NCBI GenBank assembly: GCA_016787065.1
Contig: JAEUVD010000040.1
Span: forward strand, 1 to 64,000
Source of the DNA: Chitinophagaceae bacterium
GTDB lineage: Bacteria; Bacteroidota; Bacteroidia; Chitinophagales; Chitinophagaceae
Length of the DNA: 64,000 nucleotides
Direction: 5' to 3'
The translations under genes were made by a program, and so were the position numbers. Shown one piece after another: positions 35,203 through 43,393 of this stretch. Position 1 is the stretch's first letter; every line of letters starts with the position of its first letter. The notes beneath the pieces were generated by a model. That model made no database searches and was not told where the DNA came from. It saw only the letters and a list, made by a program, of their open reading frames with translations.

Positions 35203-35775
35203 ATGCTGAATTTGAATCCGGAACAATGGGTGCAGTTATATGCGGATGATATGTTACGGTATGCATTATTCCGAATAAGAGATCAAAACGTTTGTGAAGA
35301 TCTAGTTCAGGATACCTTTTTAGCCGCGTTAAAAGGTAAAGATGGTTTTAAGGGAAATAGCTCTGAAAAAACATGGTTATGGAGCATTTTAAAAAATAAA
35401 ATTATAGACGCAATCAGAAAGCAAGGTAAAGAGAATCTTACCTATGATTTTTTTGAAAAGGATATTATTGATGATTTTTTTGGAAGCGATCAAGCCAGTA
35501 ATGGGCATTGGAAATCAGAACAGGTTCCGAAGGAATCTTCCAACTCGGCATTAGAGAAGCTCTTACAGAAGGAGTATATACAAACATTACGCTTTTGTAT
35601 AGCTAAACTAAAGGAGCCACAACGCCTTATTCTGCAAGAAAAATATTTTAATGAAACTTCTTCCGACGAAATTTGTAAGGATATTGGACTTTCTAAGTCT
35701 AATTACTGGGTAATCATGCATCGTATAAACCTTCAATTACGAAAGTGTTTGGAGACAAATTGGTTTACAATATGA
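35203..35775 (+). CDS. ECF-type RNA polymerase sigma factor
   Basis: A 190-aa sigma-70-family protein with region 2 (LFRIRDQNVCEDLVQDTFLAAL; TWLWSILKNKIIDAIRKQ) and region 4 (LKEPQRLILQEKYFNETSSDEICKDIGLS). The linker between is long and acidic (residues about 85-120). It lies 12 nt after the PKS cluster, and its stop overlaps the next start (ATGA). Whether it controls the PKS cluster is not shown by the sequence. Confidence 0.9.
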   Translation: MLNLNPEQWVQLYADDMLRYALFRIRDQNVCEDLVQDTFLAALKGKDGFKGNSSEKTWLWSILKNKIIDAIRKQGKENLTYDFFEKDIIDDFFGSDQASNGHWKSEQVPKESSNSALEKLLQKEYIQTLRFCIAKLKEPQRLILQEKYFNETSSDEICKDIGLSKSNYWVIMHRINLQLRKCLETNWFTI

Positions 35776-36029
35776 GGTGGACTAAATTTTTAATGATCAA
35801 TTGTAAAGAGGCTACCTTGCTTTCTACAAAGCATGTTGGCCATGAAATTACTTTATTGGAGCGCTTGAAACTTACGCTGCACAACAGTATGTGTAAACCT
35901 TGTAAGTACTTCCTTCAGCAAATTAAATTAATTCATCAAGCCCTGCAATCAAAGAATTTGCATGATACCGTGCACATGCGGGAAGCGAAGAAAAAGGAGA
36001 TGGAAGAATTAATTAAAAATAATTTGTAA
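35772..36029 (+). CDS. Short zinc-binding anti-sigma-like protein
   Basis: An 85-aa cytosolic protein from the ATG overlapping the sigma stop (ATGA); a longer frame from 35745 is not preferred. It has CKEATLLSTK near the start and HNSMCKPCKYF about 30 residues on, i.e. C...HxxxCxxC, the pattern of the zinc anti-sigma (ZAS) domain. No membrane segment follows, so it would be a soluble anti-sigma factor. Pairing with the ECF sigma gene is the normal context. Confidence 0.8.
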   Translation: MRWTKFLMINCKEATLLSTKHVGHEITLLERLKLTLHNSMCKPCKYFLQQIKLIHQALQSKNLHDTVHMREAKKKEMEELIKNNL

Positions 36030-36070
36030 GGAATTTAATCGGGCTTCGTCTAATTCTGAAAACTAGTTTT

Positions 36071-37048
36071 ATGCGAAGTTTAATTCTTGCTTTCATCTGT
36101 TTAAGTGCAGGTCAGCTTTTTGCTCAAGTACCCAAAGTTCGTATTGTTGAACATTTTACGAATAGTAGTTGTAGTAGTTGTGCCGGTAATAATCCAACGA
36201 TTTATGGTGTGTTACAGAGTAATCCCGCTGTATTGCATTTGTCAATTTATCCAAGCAGCCCTTATCCCAACTGCTTTTTTTCGTTACAGAACCCTGTTGA
36301 GAACGATGCACGAACTAATTATTATGGCTTGTATGGTTCTACCCCAAAACTTGTTCTAAATGGTGGTTTAGTTAGTGTTTCTTCTCTTTCAGCCGGGCTG
36401 CAAACAACGGCATCCGATATGACAAACTTCGAAGTTCGCACTGTTCAAACTTTTTATGGTACGGATTCTGTGCTAGTAGCTGTGGTAATTAAAAAGGTAG
36501 CAGCAGATACTATGCTTTCCGCTACGTTATTCGCTGCTGCTTTCCAAGATACCGTTTTTCAAACAACTAATAATGGCGAAACTGTTCATTATGATGTTTT
36601 TCGAAAAGCGCTAACTGCACCAGCCGGAAATGTAATAGCGCTTCCAAGTATGGTGAATGATAGCATTATCATACCATATGCCTATGCTATTTCAGCGAAT
36701 TGGCAAGCGAATCGTATGAAGACCATGGTGATTCTTCAGAATAGTATAACAAAGAACACGATTCAAGCAGCTGTTTCATACAATAACACGACCATTCCAA
36801 CGAACCAACAACAGGTATTCATATCGGAATTGTTGATTGTACCAAATCCTGTTTATAACACTATTAATTTGATTCATAATAACACCTATAACCAATATGT
36901 ACTTCGCGATCTAACCGGCCGTGTGCTTAAACGTAATCTACTTGCTACATCGAAAATAGATGTAAGCGATATACCGCAAGGCATGTATCTATTGCAGCTT
37001 TCTAACTCCAAAGAAAGTAAAACGTATTCCTTCACAAAACACGAATAA
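36071..37048 (+). CDS. T9SS-exported Omp28-like thioredoxin-fold protein
   Basis: A 325-aa secreted protein with signal peptide (RSLILAFICLSAGQLFAQ). The N-terminal domain is Omp28-like with a thioredoxin-type site: VEHFTNSSCSSCAGNNP, a CxxC at about residues 36-39, then TPKLVLNGG. A beta-rich part follows, and a T9SS type A sorting domain ends the protein (LLIVPNPVYNTINLIH, then VSDIPQGMYLLQLSN). The exported CxxC protein may have a redox or peptide-binding role; this is inferred. Confidence 0.85.
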   Translation: MRSLILAFICLSAGQLFAQVPKVRIVEHFTNSSCSSCAGNNPTIYGVLQSNPAVLHLSIYPSSPYPNCFFSLQNPVENDARTNYYGLYGSTPKLVLNGGLVSVSSLSAGLQTTASDMTNFEVRTVQTFYGTDSVLVAVVIKKVAADTMLSATLFAAAFQDTVFQTTNNGETVHYDVFRKALTAPAGNVIALPSMVNDSIIIPYAYAISANWQANRMKTMVILQNSITKNTIQAAVSYNNTTIPTNQQQVFISELLIVPNPVYNTINLIHNNTYNQYVLRDLTGRVLKRNLLATSKIDVSDIPQGMYLLQLSNSKESKTYSFTKHE

Positions 37049-37172
37049 AATTACTCATCTCCTTTTTACATTGAAATCAAAGCTTTAGTCATCAAGAAAA
37101 CCTGATCCGAAGAGAACGTAATGTTGTTCTATTTGGTTTGAAATTACAATGAATTAAAATTCTACAGAATAT

Positions 37173-37643
37173 ATGAATAAACTACTAGTAGCTTGGATGC
37201 TTTTCTGTTGTTCAACGTGGTTTTCCGCTTTCGGACAAGACGCAACAACAATTCGAAAGAAACAATACAATCTCATTAAGTCACTCGCAATTGAAGGGTA
37301 TGACCCTGTTTCCTATTTCACGGTGCAAAAAGCGGTTAAAGGCAATGCAACCTGGGCGTCTAATTATAATGGAGTAATCTATTATTTTTCGTCTCAACAA
37401 AATTTGAATTTATTTAAAGCGAATCCTTCAAAATACGAACCGCAATTCGGAGGTTGGTGTGCATACGCTATGGGCAATACCGGTGAGAAAGTAGAAGTAG
37501 ATCCTGAAACGTTTAAAATTCTAAATGGTAAGCTCTATCTTTTTTACAATAAACTATTTACGAATACGTTGAAATCGTGGAATAAAAATGAAAATAAACT
37601 TTTAAACCAAGCCAATGCTAATTGGTTAAAATTCACAAAATAA
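37173..37643 (+). CDS. Exported YHS-domain protein
   Basis: A 156-aa periplasmic protein with signal peptide (to about residue 22). YHS-type features: AIEGYDPVSYFTVQKAVKGN, FSSQQNLNLFKANPSKYEPQ and FGGWCAYAMGNTGEKVEVDP. YHS proteins are thought to bind metal (copper or other). It begins an operon that goes through to the ATP-grasp gene at 41572 and ends 2 nt before the DoxX gene. Confidence 0.85.
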   Translation: MNKLLVAWMLFCCSTWFSAFGQDATTIRKKQYNLIKSLAIEGYDPVSYFTVQKAVKGNATWASNYNGVIYYFSSQQNLNLFKANPSKYEPQFGGWCAYAMGNTGEKVEVDPETFKILNGKLYLFYNKLFTNTLKSWNKNENKLLNQANANWLKFTK

Positions 37644-37645
37644 TT

Positions 37646-38056
37646 ATGTTCAAAAAAATAATGCTTTGGGCCTTGCGTATTCTAGTAGCCGTTTTGTTGC
37701 TGCAAACACTGTCGTTTAAGTTTACCGCCCATCCACAATCGGTTTATATTTTTTCTAAAATTGGGTTAGAACCCTATGGGAGAATTGGTATCGGAGTGCT
37801 TGAATTAATCGCTTCAGTGCTTATTCTTATTCCATTAACGTCTCATCTTGGTTCGCTTCTTTCACTTGGTTTAATGAGCGGTGCTATTTTTATGCATCTA
37901 ACGAAGTTGGGTATTTATGTCGATGGCGATGCCAATTTATTTTACACTAGTTTAATTGTGTTTTTAGCGTCCTTGCTATTAACGTTCTTCTATCGATCCA
38001 ACTTAATTCACTTTTTTAAAGCCTTGTTTTTAAAACGTACTTTCACGCTTAAATAG
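37646..38056 (+). CDS. DoxX-family membrane protein
   Basis: About 136 aa, four membrane helices (MLWALRILVAVLLLQTL; GVLELIASVLILIPL; GSLLSLGLMSGAIFM; TSLIVFLASLLLTFF) with the DoxX-type charged loop. The frame opens at a TTG at 37622 inside the previous gene, but the ATG at 37646 begins the first helix. DoxX proteins appear in redox and sulfur-related membrane complexes; here the partners are unknown. Spacing to both neighbours is under 10 nt. Confidence 0.8.
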   Translation: MFKKIMLWALRILVAVLLLQTLSFKFTAHPQSVYIFSKIGLEPYGRIGIGVLELIASVLILIPLTSHLGSLLSLGLMSGAIFMHLTKLGIYVDGDANLFYTSLIVFLASLLLTFFYRSNLIHFFKALFLKRTFTLK

Positions 38057-38062
38057 ATTTTC

Positions 38063-38821
38063 ATGAGAAACAACATGCTATTTTTTTTCCTGGTGCTATC
38101 GATGCCGGTAATAGCAAAAGATAAATCAAAGAAACTGGTATCCCGAACAACATTGGAAAGTGGCTTTACACTCTCTACCAATGGGGCTATGAATGCTGCA
38201 GCGCTTCATGGTGTGCAATATTGGGGAATTGGAAAATCTAGAAAGCCTTTTAAACTTGGGTTAGGCTTGCGTTTTACATCGTCGCTAGGTTCTTCTACAT
38301 TGCAATATATAACAGCGCCTGCTAGTATTACAAGTGGTAAAACAGGGCCGGGTGTTTTTTTTGCTTCTAATATTCCTAATAATATTGATACCGTAAAGTT
38401 GAATGGAACACAAGTTAATGCGCTCAATGTAGTAGTGCATTTGAACACTAGGATTTACAAAAAGTGGAGTGCTGAATTTAATATAGACGCTGTTGGATTT
38501 TCATTTGGAAGTCATAAGAACGCTACCTTATTTTATGGTGATGGAACAAAACAACAAGCCAATTTTTCTGCTAAACCAACTGCCGGCAATGCTTTACTAA
38601 TCAGTGATAACGATCTAGGAAGTCTTAATTCTGAGTTTAAACTATTTTATCAAGTAGGCAAGAAAGGCAAAGTGAATGCCGGACTTGCTTTTCTTTTCAA
38701 TGAATATAAATTGGGAAGCACCGTTAAGTATGTTAATTCTTTAGGAACTGCTATTGAAGTAGATCGTTACCGAACCAAAGCACTGCTGTTTGCCTTAGGT
38801 TATAATGTCATTTTAAAATAG
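38063..38821 (+). CDS. Exported beta-rich envelope protein, paralogue of the gene at 5668
   Basis: A 252-aa exported protein (signal peptide NNMLFFFLVLSMPVIA). Predicted outer-membrane-type strands: FKLGLGLRFTSSLG, NALNVVVHLNTRIYKKWSAE, NIDAVGFSFGSHKNA, LNSEFKLFYQVG, VNAGLAFLFNEYKLG and TKALLFALGYNV. The order and several motifs agree with the protein at 5668-6417. Function unknown; it is fixed within the YHS-DoxX-YceI operon. Confidence 0.65.
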   Translation: MRNNMLFFFLVLSMPVIAKDKSKKLVSRTTLESGFTLSTNGAMNAAALHGVQYWGIGKSRKPFKLGLGLRFTSSLGSSTLQYITAPASITSGKTGPGVFFASNIPNNIDTVKLNGTQVNALNVVVHLNTRIYKKWSAEFNIDAVGFSFGSHKNATLFYGDGTKQQANFSAKPTAGNALLISDNDLGSLNSEFKLFYQVGKKGKVNAGLAFLFNEYKLGSTVKYVNSLGTAIEVDRYRTKALLFALGYNVILK

Positions 38822-38825
38822 AATC

Positions 38826-39359
38826 ATGAGCAAACTACGTTTTCTTTTTATTGTTTGTGTGCTTTTAATTGCACAGGCTATTCAAGCACAAAAGGTAACA
38901 TCATTTAGTGTTTCCTTCAAAATAAAAAACCTGGGAACTACCGTATCCGGAAGTTTTAAAACAGGAACTGCTGCTATTGAGGTAAATAAAACCAATAAGT
39001 CGCTTTCAACGTTTGAGGGAAGCGTTACAATGTCGTCGGTTAATACGGGAATTAAACTTCGCGACAAACATCTTAGGGAAAAAGAGGAGTTCTTTCATAC
39101 GGCGAAATTTCCATTGGCAACCATGAAATCAGTAACTGTTGAAGCCAAGGAGAATGATGAGTTTCTTGTAACCTGGGATCTTACTATAAAAGGAATTACA
39201 AGACGATTTAAAACAACAGTTATAGCTACCAAGCTAAACAATGTTGTTACTTATAAAACAACAATGAATATAAATAGAAATGAATGGGGGATCGGCGGTA
39301 AAAGCATGACTATGGGTGATGTAGTTACGATTAACCTAGTAGCCTCGGTAACCAATTAA
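38826..39359 (+). CDS. YceI-family exported protein
   Basis: A 177-aa protein with signal peptide (SKLRFLFIVCVLLIAQAIQAQ) and the YceI lipocalin-like fold: FSVSFKIKNLGTTVSGSFK, SVNTGIKLRDKHLREKEEF, FHTAKFPLATMKSV, WDLTIKGITRRFKTTV and MTMGDVVTINLVASV. YceI proteins bind isoprenoid or other amphipathic molecules. It lies 4 nt after the beta-rich gene and 15 nt before the DinB-like gene. Confidence 0.92.
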   Translation: MSKLRFLFIVCVLLIAQAIQAQKVTSFSVSFKIKNLGTTVSGSFKTGTAAIEVNKTNKSLSTFEGSVTMSSVNTGIKLRDKHLREKEEFFHTAKFPLATMKSVTVEAKENDEFLVTWDLTIKGITRRFKTTVIATKLNNVVTYKTTMNINRNEWGIGGKSMTMGDVVTINLVASVTN

Positions 39360-39374
39360 ATTAAACAGTAGCGT

Positions 39375-39899
39375 ATGAAGAGAATCATGGAGGCCAATGC
39401 ACTATGCCTTATGCAGCTAAAAGTATTTTTGATATCGTTGAAGAATGACGAATACACGAAGCCGTTGAAAGTATTTTCGCAAAGTAGTTTGGGCATGCAT
39501 AACAGGCATATACTGGAGTTCTATCAATGTTTACTTTTTTCGCAGGAAATAACAGAGGTAAATTATGATAAGCGAGTTAGAAATATTCAAATTGAAACTA
39601 ATGTAGCTTATGCCATTGAATGTTTGGAAGAAATCTTAGATCAACTTGCAAGTCTTAAAAAGAATTTTGAACTCACACTTTCTATGAATTTAGGACATGA
39701 CACATGTGATACGCAAGTAAACTCCAATCTGGAACGCGAATTAGTTTATTTAGTGGAGCATACCATCCATCACATGGCTATTTTAAAAATGGGATGTATT
39801 GTATCCTTTCCGCATATAGCATTAGATCGGGATTTTGGAGTAGCCTTTTCTACTATAAAACACAAGGAATATGTGCACAGTAACCTATCTGCCTGTTGA
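39375..39899 (+). CDS. DinB-like four-helix protein
   Basis: A 174-aa all-helical protein with DinB/YfiT-like metal-binding pattern: SLGMHNRHILEFYQCLL (first His group) and VEHTIHHMAILKMG (second His group). Members may transfer thiol or other groups, often with bacillithiol or mycothiol in other phyla. The 3' end overlaps the NRDE gene by 29 nt. Confidence 0.8.
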   Translation: MKRIMEANALCLMQLKVFLISLKNDEYTKPLKVFSQSSLGMHNRHILEFYQCLLFSQEITEVNYDKRVRNIQIETNVAYAIECLEEILDQLASLKKNFELTLSMNLGHDTCDTQVNSNLERELVYLVEHTIHHMAILKMGCIVSFPHIALDRDFGVAFSTIKHKEYVHSNLSAC

Positions 39900-40572
39900 T
39901 AAGAAACACTTTCTTTTAACGCAGAATCGTGATGAGAAATTTTCAAGAGGTATTGCCTTACCACCAAATAAGGTAAGTATTGGTGATACCTCCATAATAT
40001 ACCCAACCGATACCGATGCTCGTGGTACGTGGATAGCCCTGTCGGAAGCGTTTAGTTGTTGTTTGCTCAATGGAGGTAAAGAAAAACATGTAAGCAAGCC
40101 ACCTTATAAACAAAGCAGAGGGAATATTATTCTTGATTTTTACAAGTTCAACACAGTGGATGATTTTTTACGTGCGTACAATTTTGATTCGATCGAACCA
40201 TTTACGCTGGTTGTTGTAGAGCATGAAAGTCGCACGGTGCATGAAATAATTTTATCGAACACCGAAGTGCAGTATCAAATAAAAAATGGTGATCTGCCTC
40301 ATTTATGGAGTTCAAGTACGCTGTATGATGAAGCAACAAGAAATCTTCGGAAATACTATTTCAATTTATTTACTCAAACAAAGGCATTCACGCAAGATAA
40401 TATTCTTCGGTTTCACCAAGATGGTTTTAAACAAGATGCGGAGGAAGGATTTATCATTCATCGCGATGTTGGTGTGAAAACCGTAAGTGTAAGTTCTATT
40501 CTGAAACAAGAACAAAGCACCTTCATGTACATTGATTTATTAAACAAGAAAAAACAATTGCTTGAACTCTGA
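39871..40572 (+). CDS. NRDE-family (TANGO2-like) protein
   Basis: A 233-aa protein beginning MCTVTYLPV and containing LTQNRDEKFSRG, the NRDE signature; Cys2 after the Met is typical of N-terminal-nucleophile hydrolase relatives. Further family features: DTDARGTWIALSE and LLNGGKEKH. The bacterial function is not established; eukaryotic TANGO2 is linked to lipid or haem handling. It overlaps both neighbours (29 nt upstream, 11 nt downstream). Confidence 0.88.
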   Translation: MCTVTYLPVDKKHFLLTQNRDEKFSRGIALPPNKVSIGDTSIIYPTDTDARGTWIALSEAFSCCLLNGGKEKHVSKPPYKQSRGNIILDFYKFNTVDDFLRAYNFDSIEPFTLVVVEHESRTVHEIILSNTEVQYQIKNGDLPHLWSSSTLYDEATRNLRKYYFNLFTQTKAFTQDNILRFHQDGFKQDAEEGFIIHRDVGVKTVSVSSILKQEQSTFMYIDLLNKKKQLLEL

Positions 40573-41572
40573 ACGGAATAGAAAAGGACTCTTACAGCAT
40601 CTTGGTATAAAACATCATGAATATTGGTCGTGGTGGTGGTTCTCGTTTCCTATTTGGCCGCAATGGATATGGTATGCTATAAAATTACGAAACCCCACTT
40701 GGTTTACCGCTGTTAATCCAGGTATTGAGCATAGTGGTTTTACAGAAGAAAGTAAATTTGATATTCTATCTATACTTCCAAAGGAAAATGTGCCTGAAAC
40801 AATTTTAATTGATTTTGAAAAACCCTTACCGCATACATTGCTCAGTTTTCCTTGCATTGCTAAGCCTGATATTGGAGGCAGAGGAAGAAAAATCAAAATC
40901 ATTCATACGTTCACCGATTTAGAGGAATATCATCGCACTGTTGGCGAGCATTATTTATTACAAGAAGTAATTAATTACAATCTTGAATTAGGTGTATTCT
41001 ATGCTAGAATTCCTTCTGAGTGTAAGGGTAACATCATTTCAATTACAGAAAAGGATTTCTTAAAGGTGGTCGGCGATGGCCTTCATACCATAGAAGAATT
41101 ACTTCAAAATTCTTTTCGGGCTCAAGGTCAACTTTCACGATTAGCGCACACCATCGATTTATCGGAAGTGCTTCCGGATAAAGAAGAACGTATTATTGAA
41201 CCGATTGGAAATCATTGCCGAGGCACGGTGTTTCTTGATAAATCAAACCGTATAACCAGCTTGATGGAACATAATTTTGACAAGATTGCTAAGCAGATTC
41301 CTGGTTTTTATTACGGACGTTTTGATATTCGTGTTCGATCTTGGGATGATTTCATTCAGGGTAAGGAAATTTATATTCTCGAATTGAATGGTTTGACTTC
41401 CATGGATACACACATCTTTGATCCTCAGTTTAAACTTCGAAACGTGCTGCCTGTTTTAATTAAGAATTGTAATTTCTGTTACCGTATTGCACGTGAAAAC
41501 TTAAAGCGTAATATACCAACATCGCCACTTGGTATTATTCTAAAAAAATCGCTCGCATTTTTTAATGAGTAA
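40562..41572 (+). CDS. ATP-grasp enzyme of unknown substrate
   Basis: A 336-aa protein starting with TTG inside the NRDE gene. It has a Trp-rich N-terminal hydrophobic stretch (YWSWWWFSFPIWPQWIWYA), then AVNPGIEHSGFTEESKFDIL and an ATP-grasp core: FPCIAKPDIGGRGRKI, HYLLQEVINYNLELGVF, the GRFDIRV region and ILELNGLTSMDTHIFDP. Databases often name such proteins D-Ala-D-Ala ligase-like, but the substrate is unknown. The fixed YHS-DoxX-YceI-DinB-NRDE context suggests a linked, undefined pathway. Confidence 0.8.
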   Translation: MNSERNRKGLLQHLGIKHHEYWSWWWFSFPIWPQWIWYAIKLRNPTWFTAVNPGIEHSGFTEESKFDILSILPKENVPETILIDFEKPLPHTLLSFPCIAKPDIGGRGRKIKIIHTFTDLEEYHRTVGEHYLLQEVINYNLELGVFYARIPSECKGNIISITEKDFLKVVGDGLHTIEELLQNSFRAQGQLSRLAHTIDLSEVLPDKEERIIEPIGNHCRGTVFLDKSNRITSLMEHNFDKIAKQIPGFYYGRFDIRVRSWDDFIQGKEIYILELNGLTSMDTHIFDPQFKLRNVLPVLIKNCNFCYRIARENLKRNIPTSPLGIILKKSLAFFNE

Positions 41573-41623
41573 TTGCACATGCTGTTTATAGAATGCGTTA
41601 TTTCGTTAAACTTATAACACACA

Positions 41624-41653
41624 AAAAAGGCGAAGTGTAAAACCTCGCCTTTA
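41624..41653. terminator. Bidirectional terminator between the ATP-grasp gene and gdhA
   Basis: An 8-bp stem (AAAGGCGA with TCGCCTTT) lies between convergent genes. The minus-strand side has six T after it and should end gdhA; the plus-strand side is weaker. Confidence 0.75.
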
Positions 41654-41692
41654 ATTTATTGCTATCCTGAATAAACACAGGATAATTAATTA

Positions 41693-43129
41693 CTATGGGA
41701 ATATACCAAGCTCCATGTAGGATACACCAACTTTGTTGATAGCACAAACGAAGGCTGCAGAACGCATATCGTTGATCTTCTTATTCGCCATCCACTCATC
41801 ACGAATTTCATGGTATGAGCCCATCATCGTGTCTTCTAAACCACTATGTACTAAATCAACTTCATCTGGTCCGTGTAAAATAATTTTACGCTCAGCAGCG
41901 GTTACTTTTTTACCTGTCAAGTTTTCAATAGAACCAAGAATGTTCTGATTCATATTTTCACTGAAACGTTTTTCCATACGACCGTAACGAACATGGCTTA
42001 AATTCTTCAACCACTCAAAATAAGATACGGTTACACCACCAGCGTTAATATACATATCCGGAATAACTACACTTCCTTTCTTGGTTAAAATAGCATCTGC
42101 TTCAGGAGTTAAAGGTCCGTTTGCTGCTTCTGCTACGATACGAGCTTTTACACGTGGTGCATTATCACCGTTAATTACATTTTCTAATGCCGCAGGCACC
42201 AAAATATCACATTCTAATTCTAACGCCTCTGCACTTTTCTTCAAATTTTTTGCTCCAGGGAAGTTAAGAATAGAACCAGTTTTTTTACGATGGGTAACTA
42301 CGGCATCCACATCCAAACCTTTTGGATTATAAATAGCACCTTCATACTCTGCTAAAGCAACAACAGAGGCTCCACCTTCCATAAAGAATTTCGCTGCATG
42401 ATAACCCACATTTCCTAAACCTTGAACAATAACCGTTTTATCGCTTAACCCAACCGTCATTTTCATTCGCTTCATCATTTCGGTATCATTACACATTTCA
42501 CGTACACCATAATAAACACCTAAGCCCGTAGCTTCAGTTCTTCCACGAACACCACCTTGTGTAACCGGTTTACCCGTTACACAACCAGCAGCATCAATTT
42601 CACCCGGACGGAGACTCATATAAGTATCTACAATCCAACTCATTTCACGAGGACCCGTTCCGTAATCCGGAGCAGGTACATCAATACCAGGGCCTATGAA
42701 ATTTTTCTTTACTAACTCAGCGGTATAACGACGTGTAATTTTTTCTAAGTCGTAAGCAGATAATTTTTTAGGATCAATTTTAATTCCACCTTTTGCACCT
42801 CCAAACGGAACGTTTACAATAGCGCATTTGTAAGTCATTAGGGCAGCTAAGGCCATAACCTCATCTTGGTTTACATCCATGCTGAAACGAATACCGCCTT
42901 TTACAGGTAATTTATGATGAGAGTGTTGCACACGATACGCTTCAATAACATCCACTTTGTCGCCGATCTTAACCGGAAACTTCATACTATAAATACTGTT
43001 ACATGCTTTGATCTGTTCCAGGATTCCTTTGTCTTTAATATTTGTAAAAGGAGCTGCTTTGTCGAAATTGCGCTCAACACTGGTAAAAAAACTGTAGTGT
43101 GGTGCGGCTGATTTTGATGCTTTTGCCAT
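41693..43129 (-). CDS. gdhA: Glutamate dehydrogenase (Glu/Leu/Phe/Val family)
   Basis: A 478-aa enzyme linking glutamate and 2-oxoglutarate. Substrate-binding region: [14 protein letters not shown] and the catalytic Lys in [39 protein letters not shown]; Rossmann dinucleotide motif in [17 protein letters not shown]; and [13 protein letters not shown]. An intermediate length suggests the small hexameric class. It stands alone with its own terminator. Confidence 0.95.
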   Translation of the reverse strand: MAKASKSAAPHYSFFTSVERNFDKAAPFTNIKDKGILEQIKACNSIYSMKFPVKIGDKVDVIEAYRVQHSHHKLPVKGGIRFSMDVNQDEVMALAALMTYKCAIVNVPFGGAKGGIKIDPKKLSAYDLEKITRRYTAELVKKNFIGPGIDVPAPDYGTGPREMSWIVDTYMSLRPGEIDAAGCVTGKPVTQGGVRGRTEATGLGVYYGVREMCNDTEMMKRMKMTVGLSDKTVIVQGLGNVGYHAAKFFMEGGASVVALAEYEGAIYNPKGLDVDAVVTHRKKTGSILNFPGAKNLKKSAEALELECDILVPAALENVINGDNAPRVKARIVAEAANGPLTPEADAILTKKGSVVIPDMYINAGGVTVSYFEWLKNLSHVRYGRMEKRFSENMNQNILGSIENLTGKKVTAAERKIILHGPDEVDLVHSGLEDTMMGSYHEIRDEWMANKKINDMRSAAFVCAINKVGVSYMELGIFP

Positions 43130-43156
43130 AGAGGAATTGTGAGTTTAATTTATGAA

Positions 43157-43393
43157 TTATTTGTTTAGTTCTTTTTCGAGCTTGTTGAGTTTTCTTTCCA
43201 TCACAACCAGCATCGTTAAAATGCCGGCAAAGATAGTAGAGAGCACCAAAACAACAAGGTAAATCTGACCATTTTGATGAAGTAATGCAGCGCTATCATT
43301 TGTTGTTTCGGGTTGAGGCTGACTTGAGGCTATAAGCGGTATTAGGAATACCACGACTAGCAAGTAGCAACGGCGAATGGTTTTTAACATCAT
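43157..43393 (-). CDS. ccmD: Small CcmD-like protein
   Basis: A 78-aa protein with an N-terminal hydrophobic signal (LLVVVFLIPLIASS) and one later membrane helix (IYLVVLVLSTIFAGILTMLVV) followed by a charged tail (ERKLNKLEKELNK). This matches the CcmD-type proteins that stay with CcmC. Its start overlaps the ccmC end by 4 nt. Confidence 0.7.
   Translation of the reverse strand: MMLKTIRRCYLLVVVFLIPLIASSQPQPETTNDSAALLHQNGQIYLVVLVLSTIFAGILTMLVVMERKLNKLEKELNK

Noticed and set aside
40562..41572. D-alanine-D-alanine ligase as name for the ATP-grasp protein
   Set aside because: The ATP-grasp core is shared, but the Trp-rich N-terminus and the context do not fit Ddl, and no murein gene is near.
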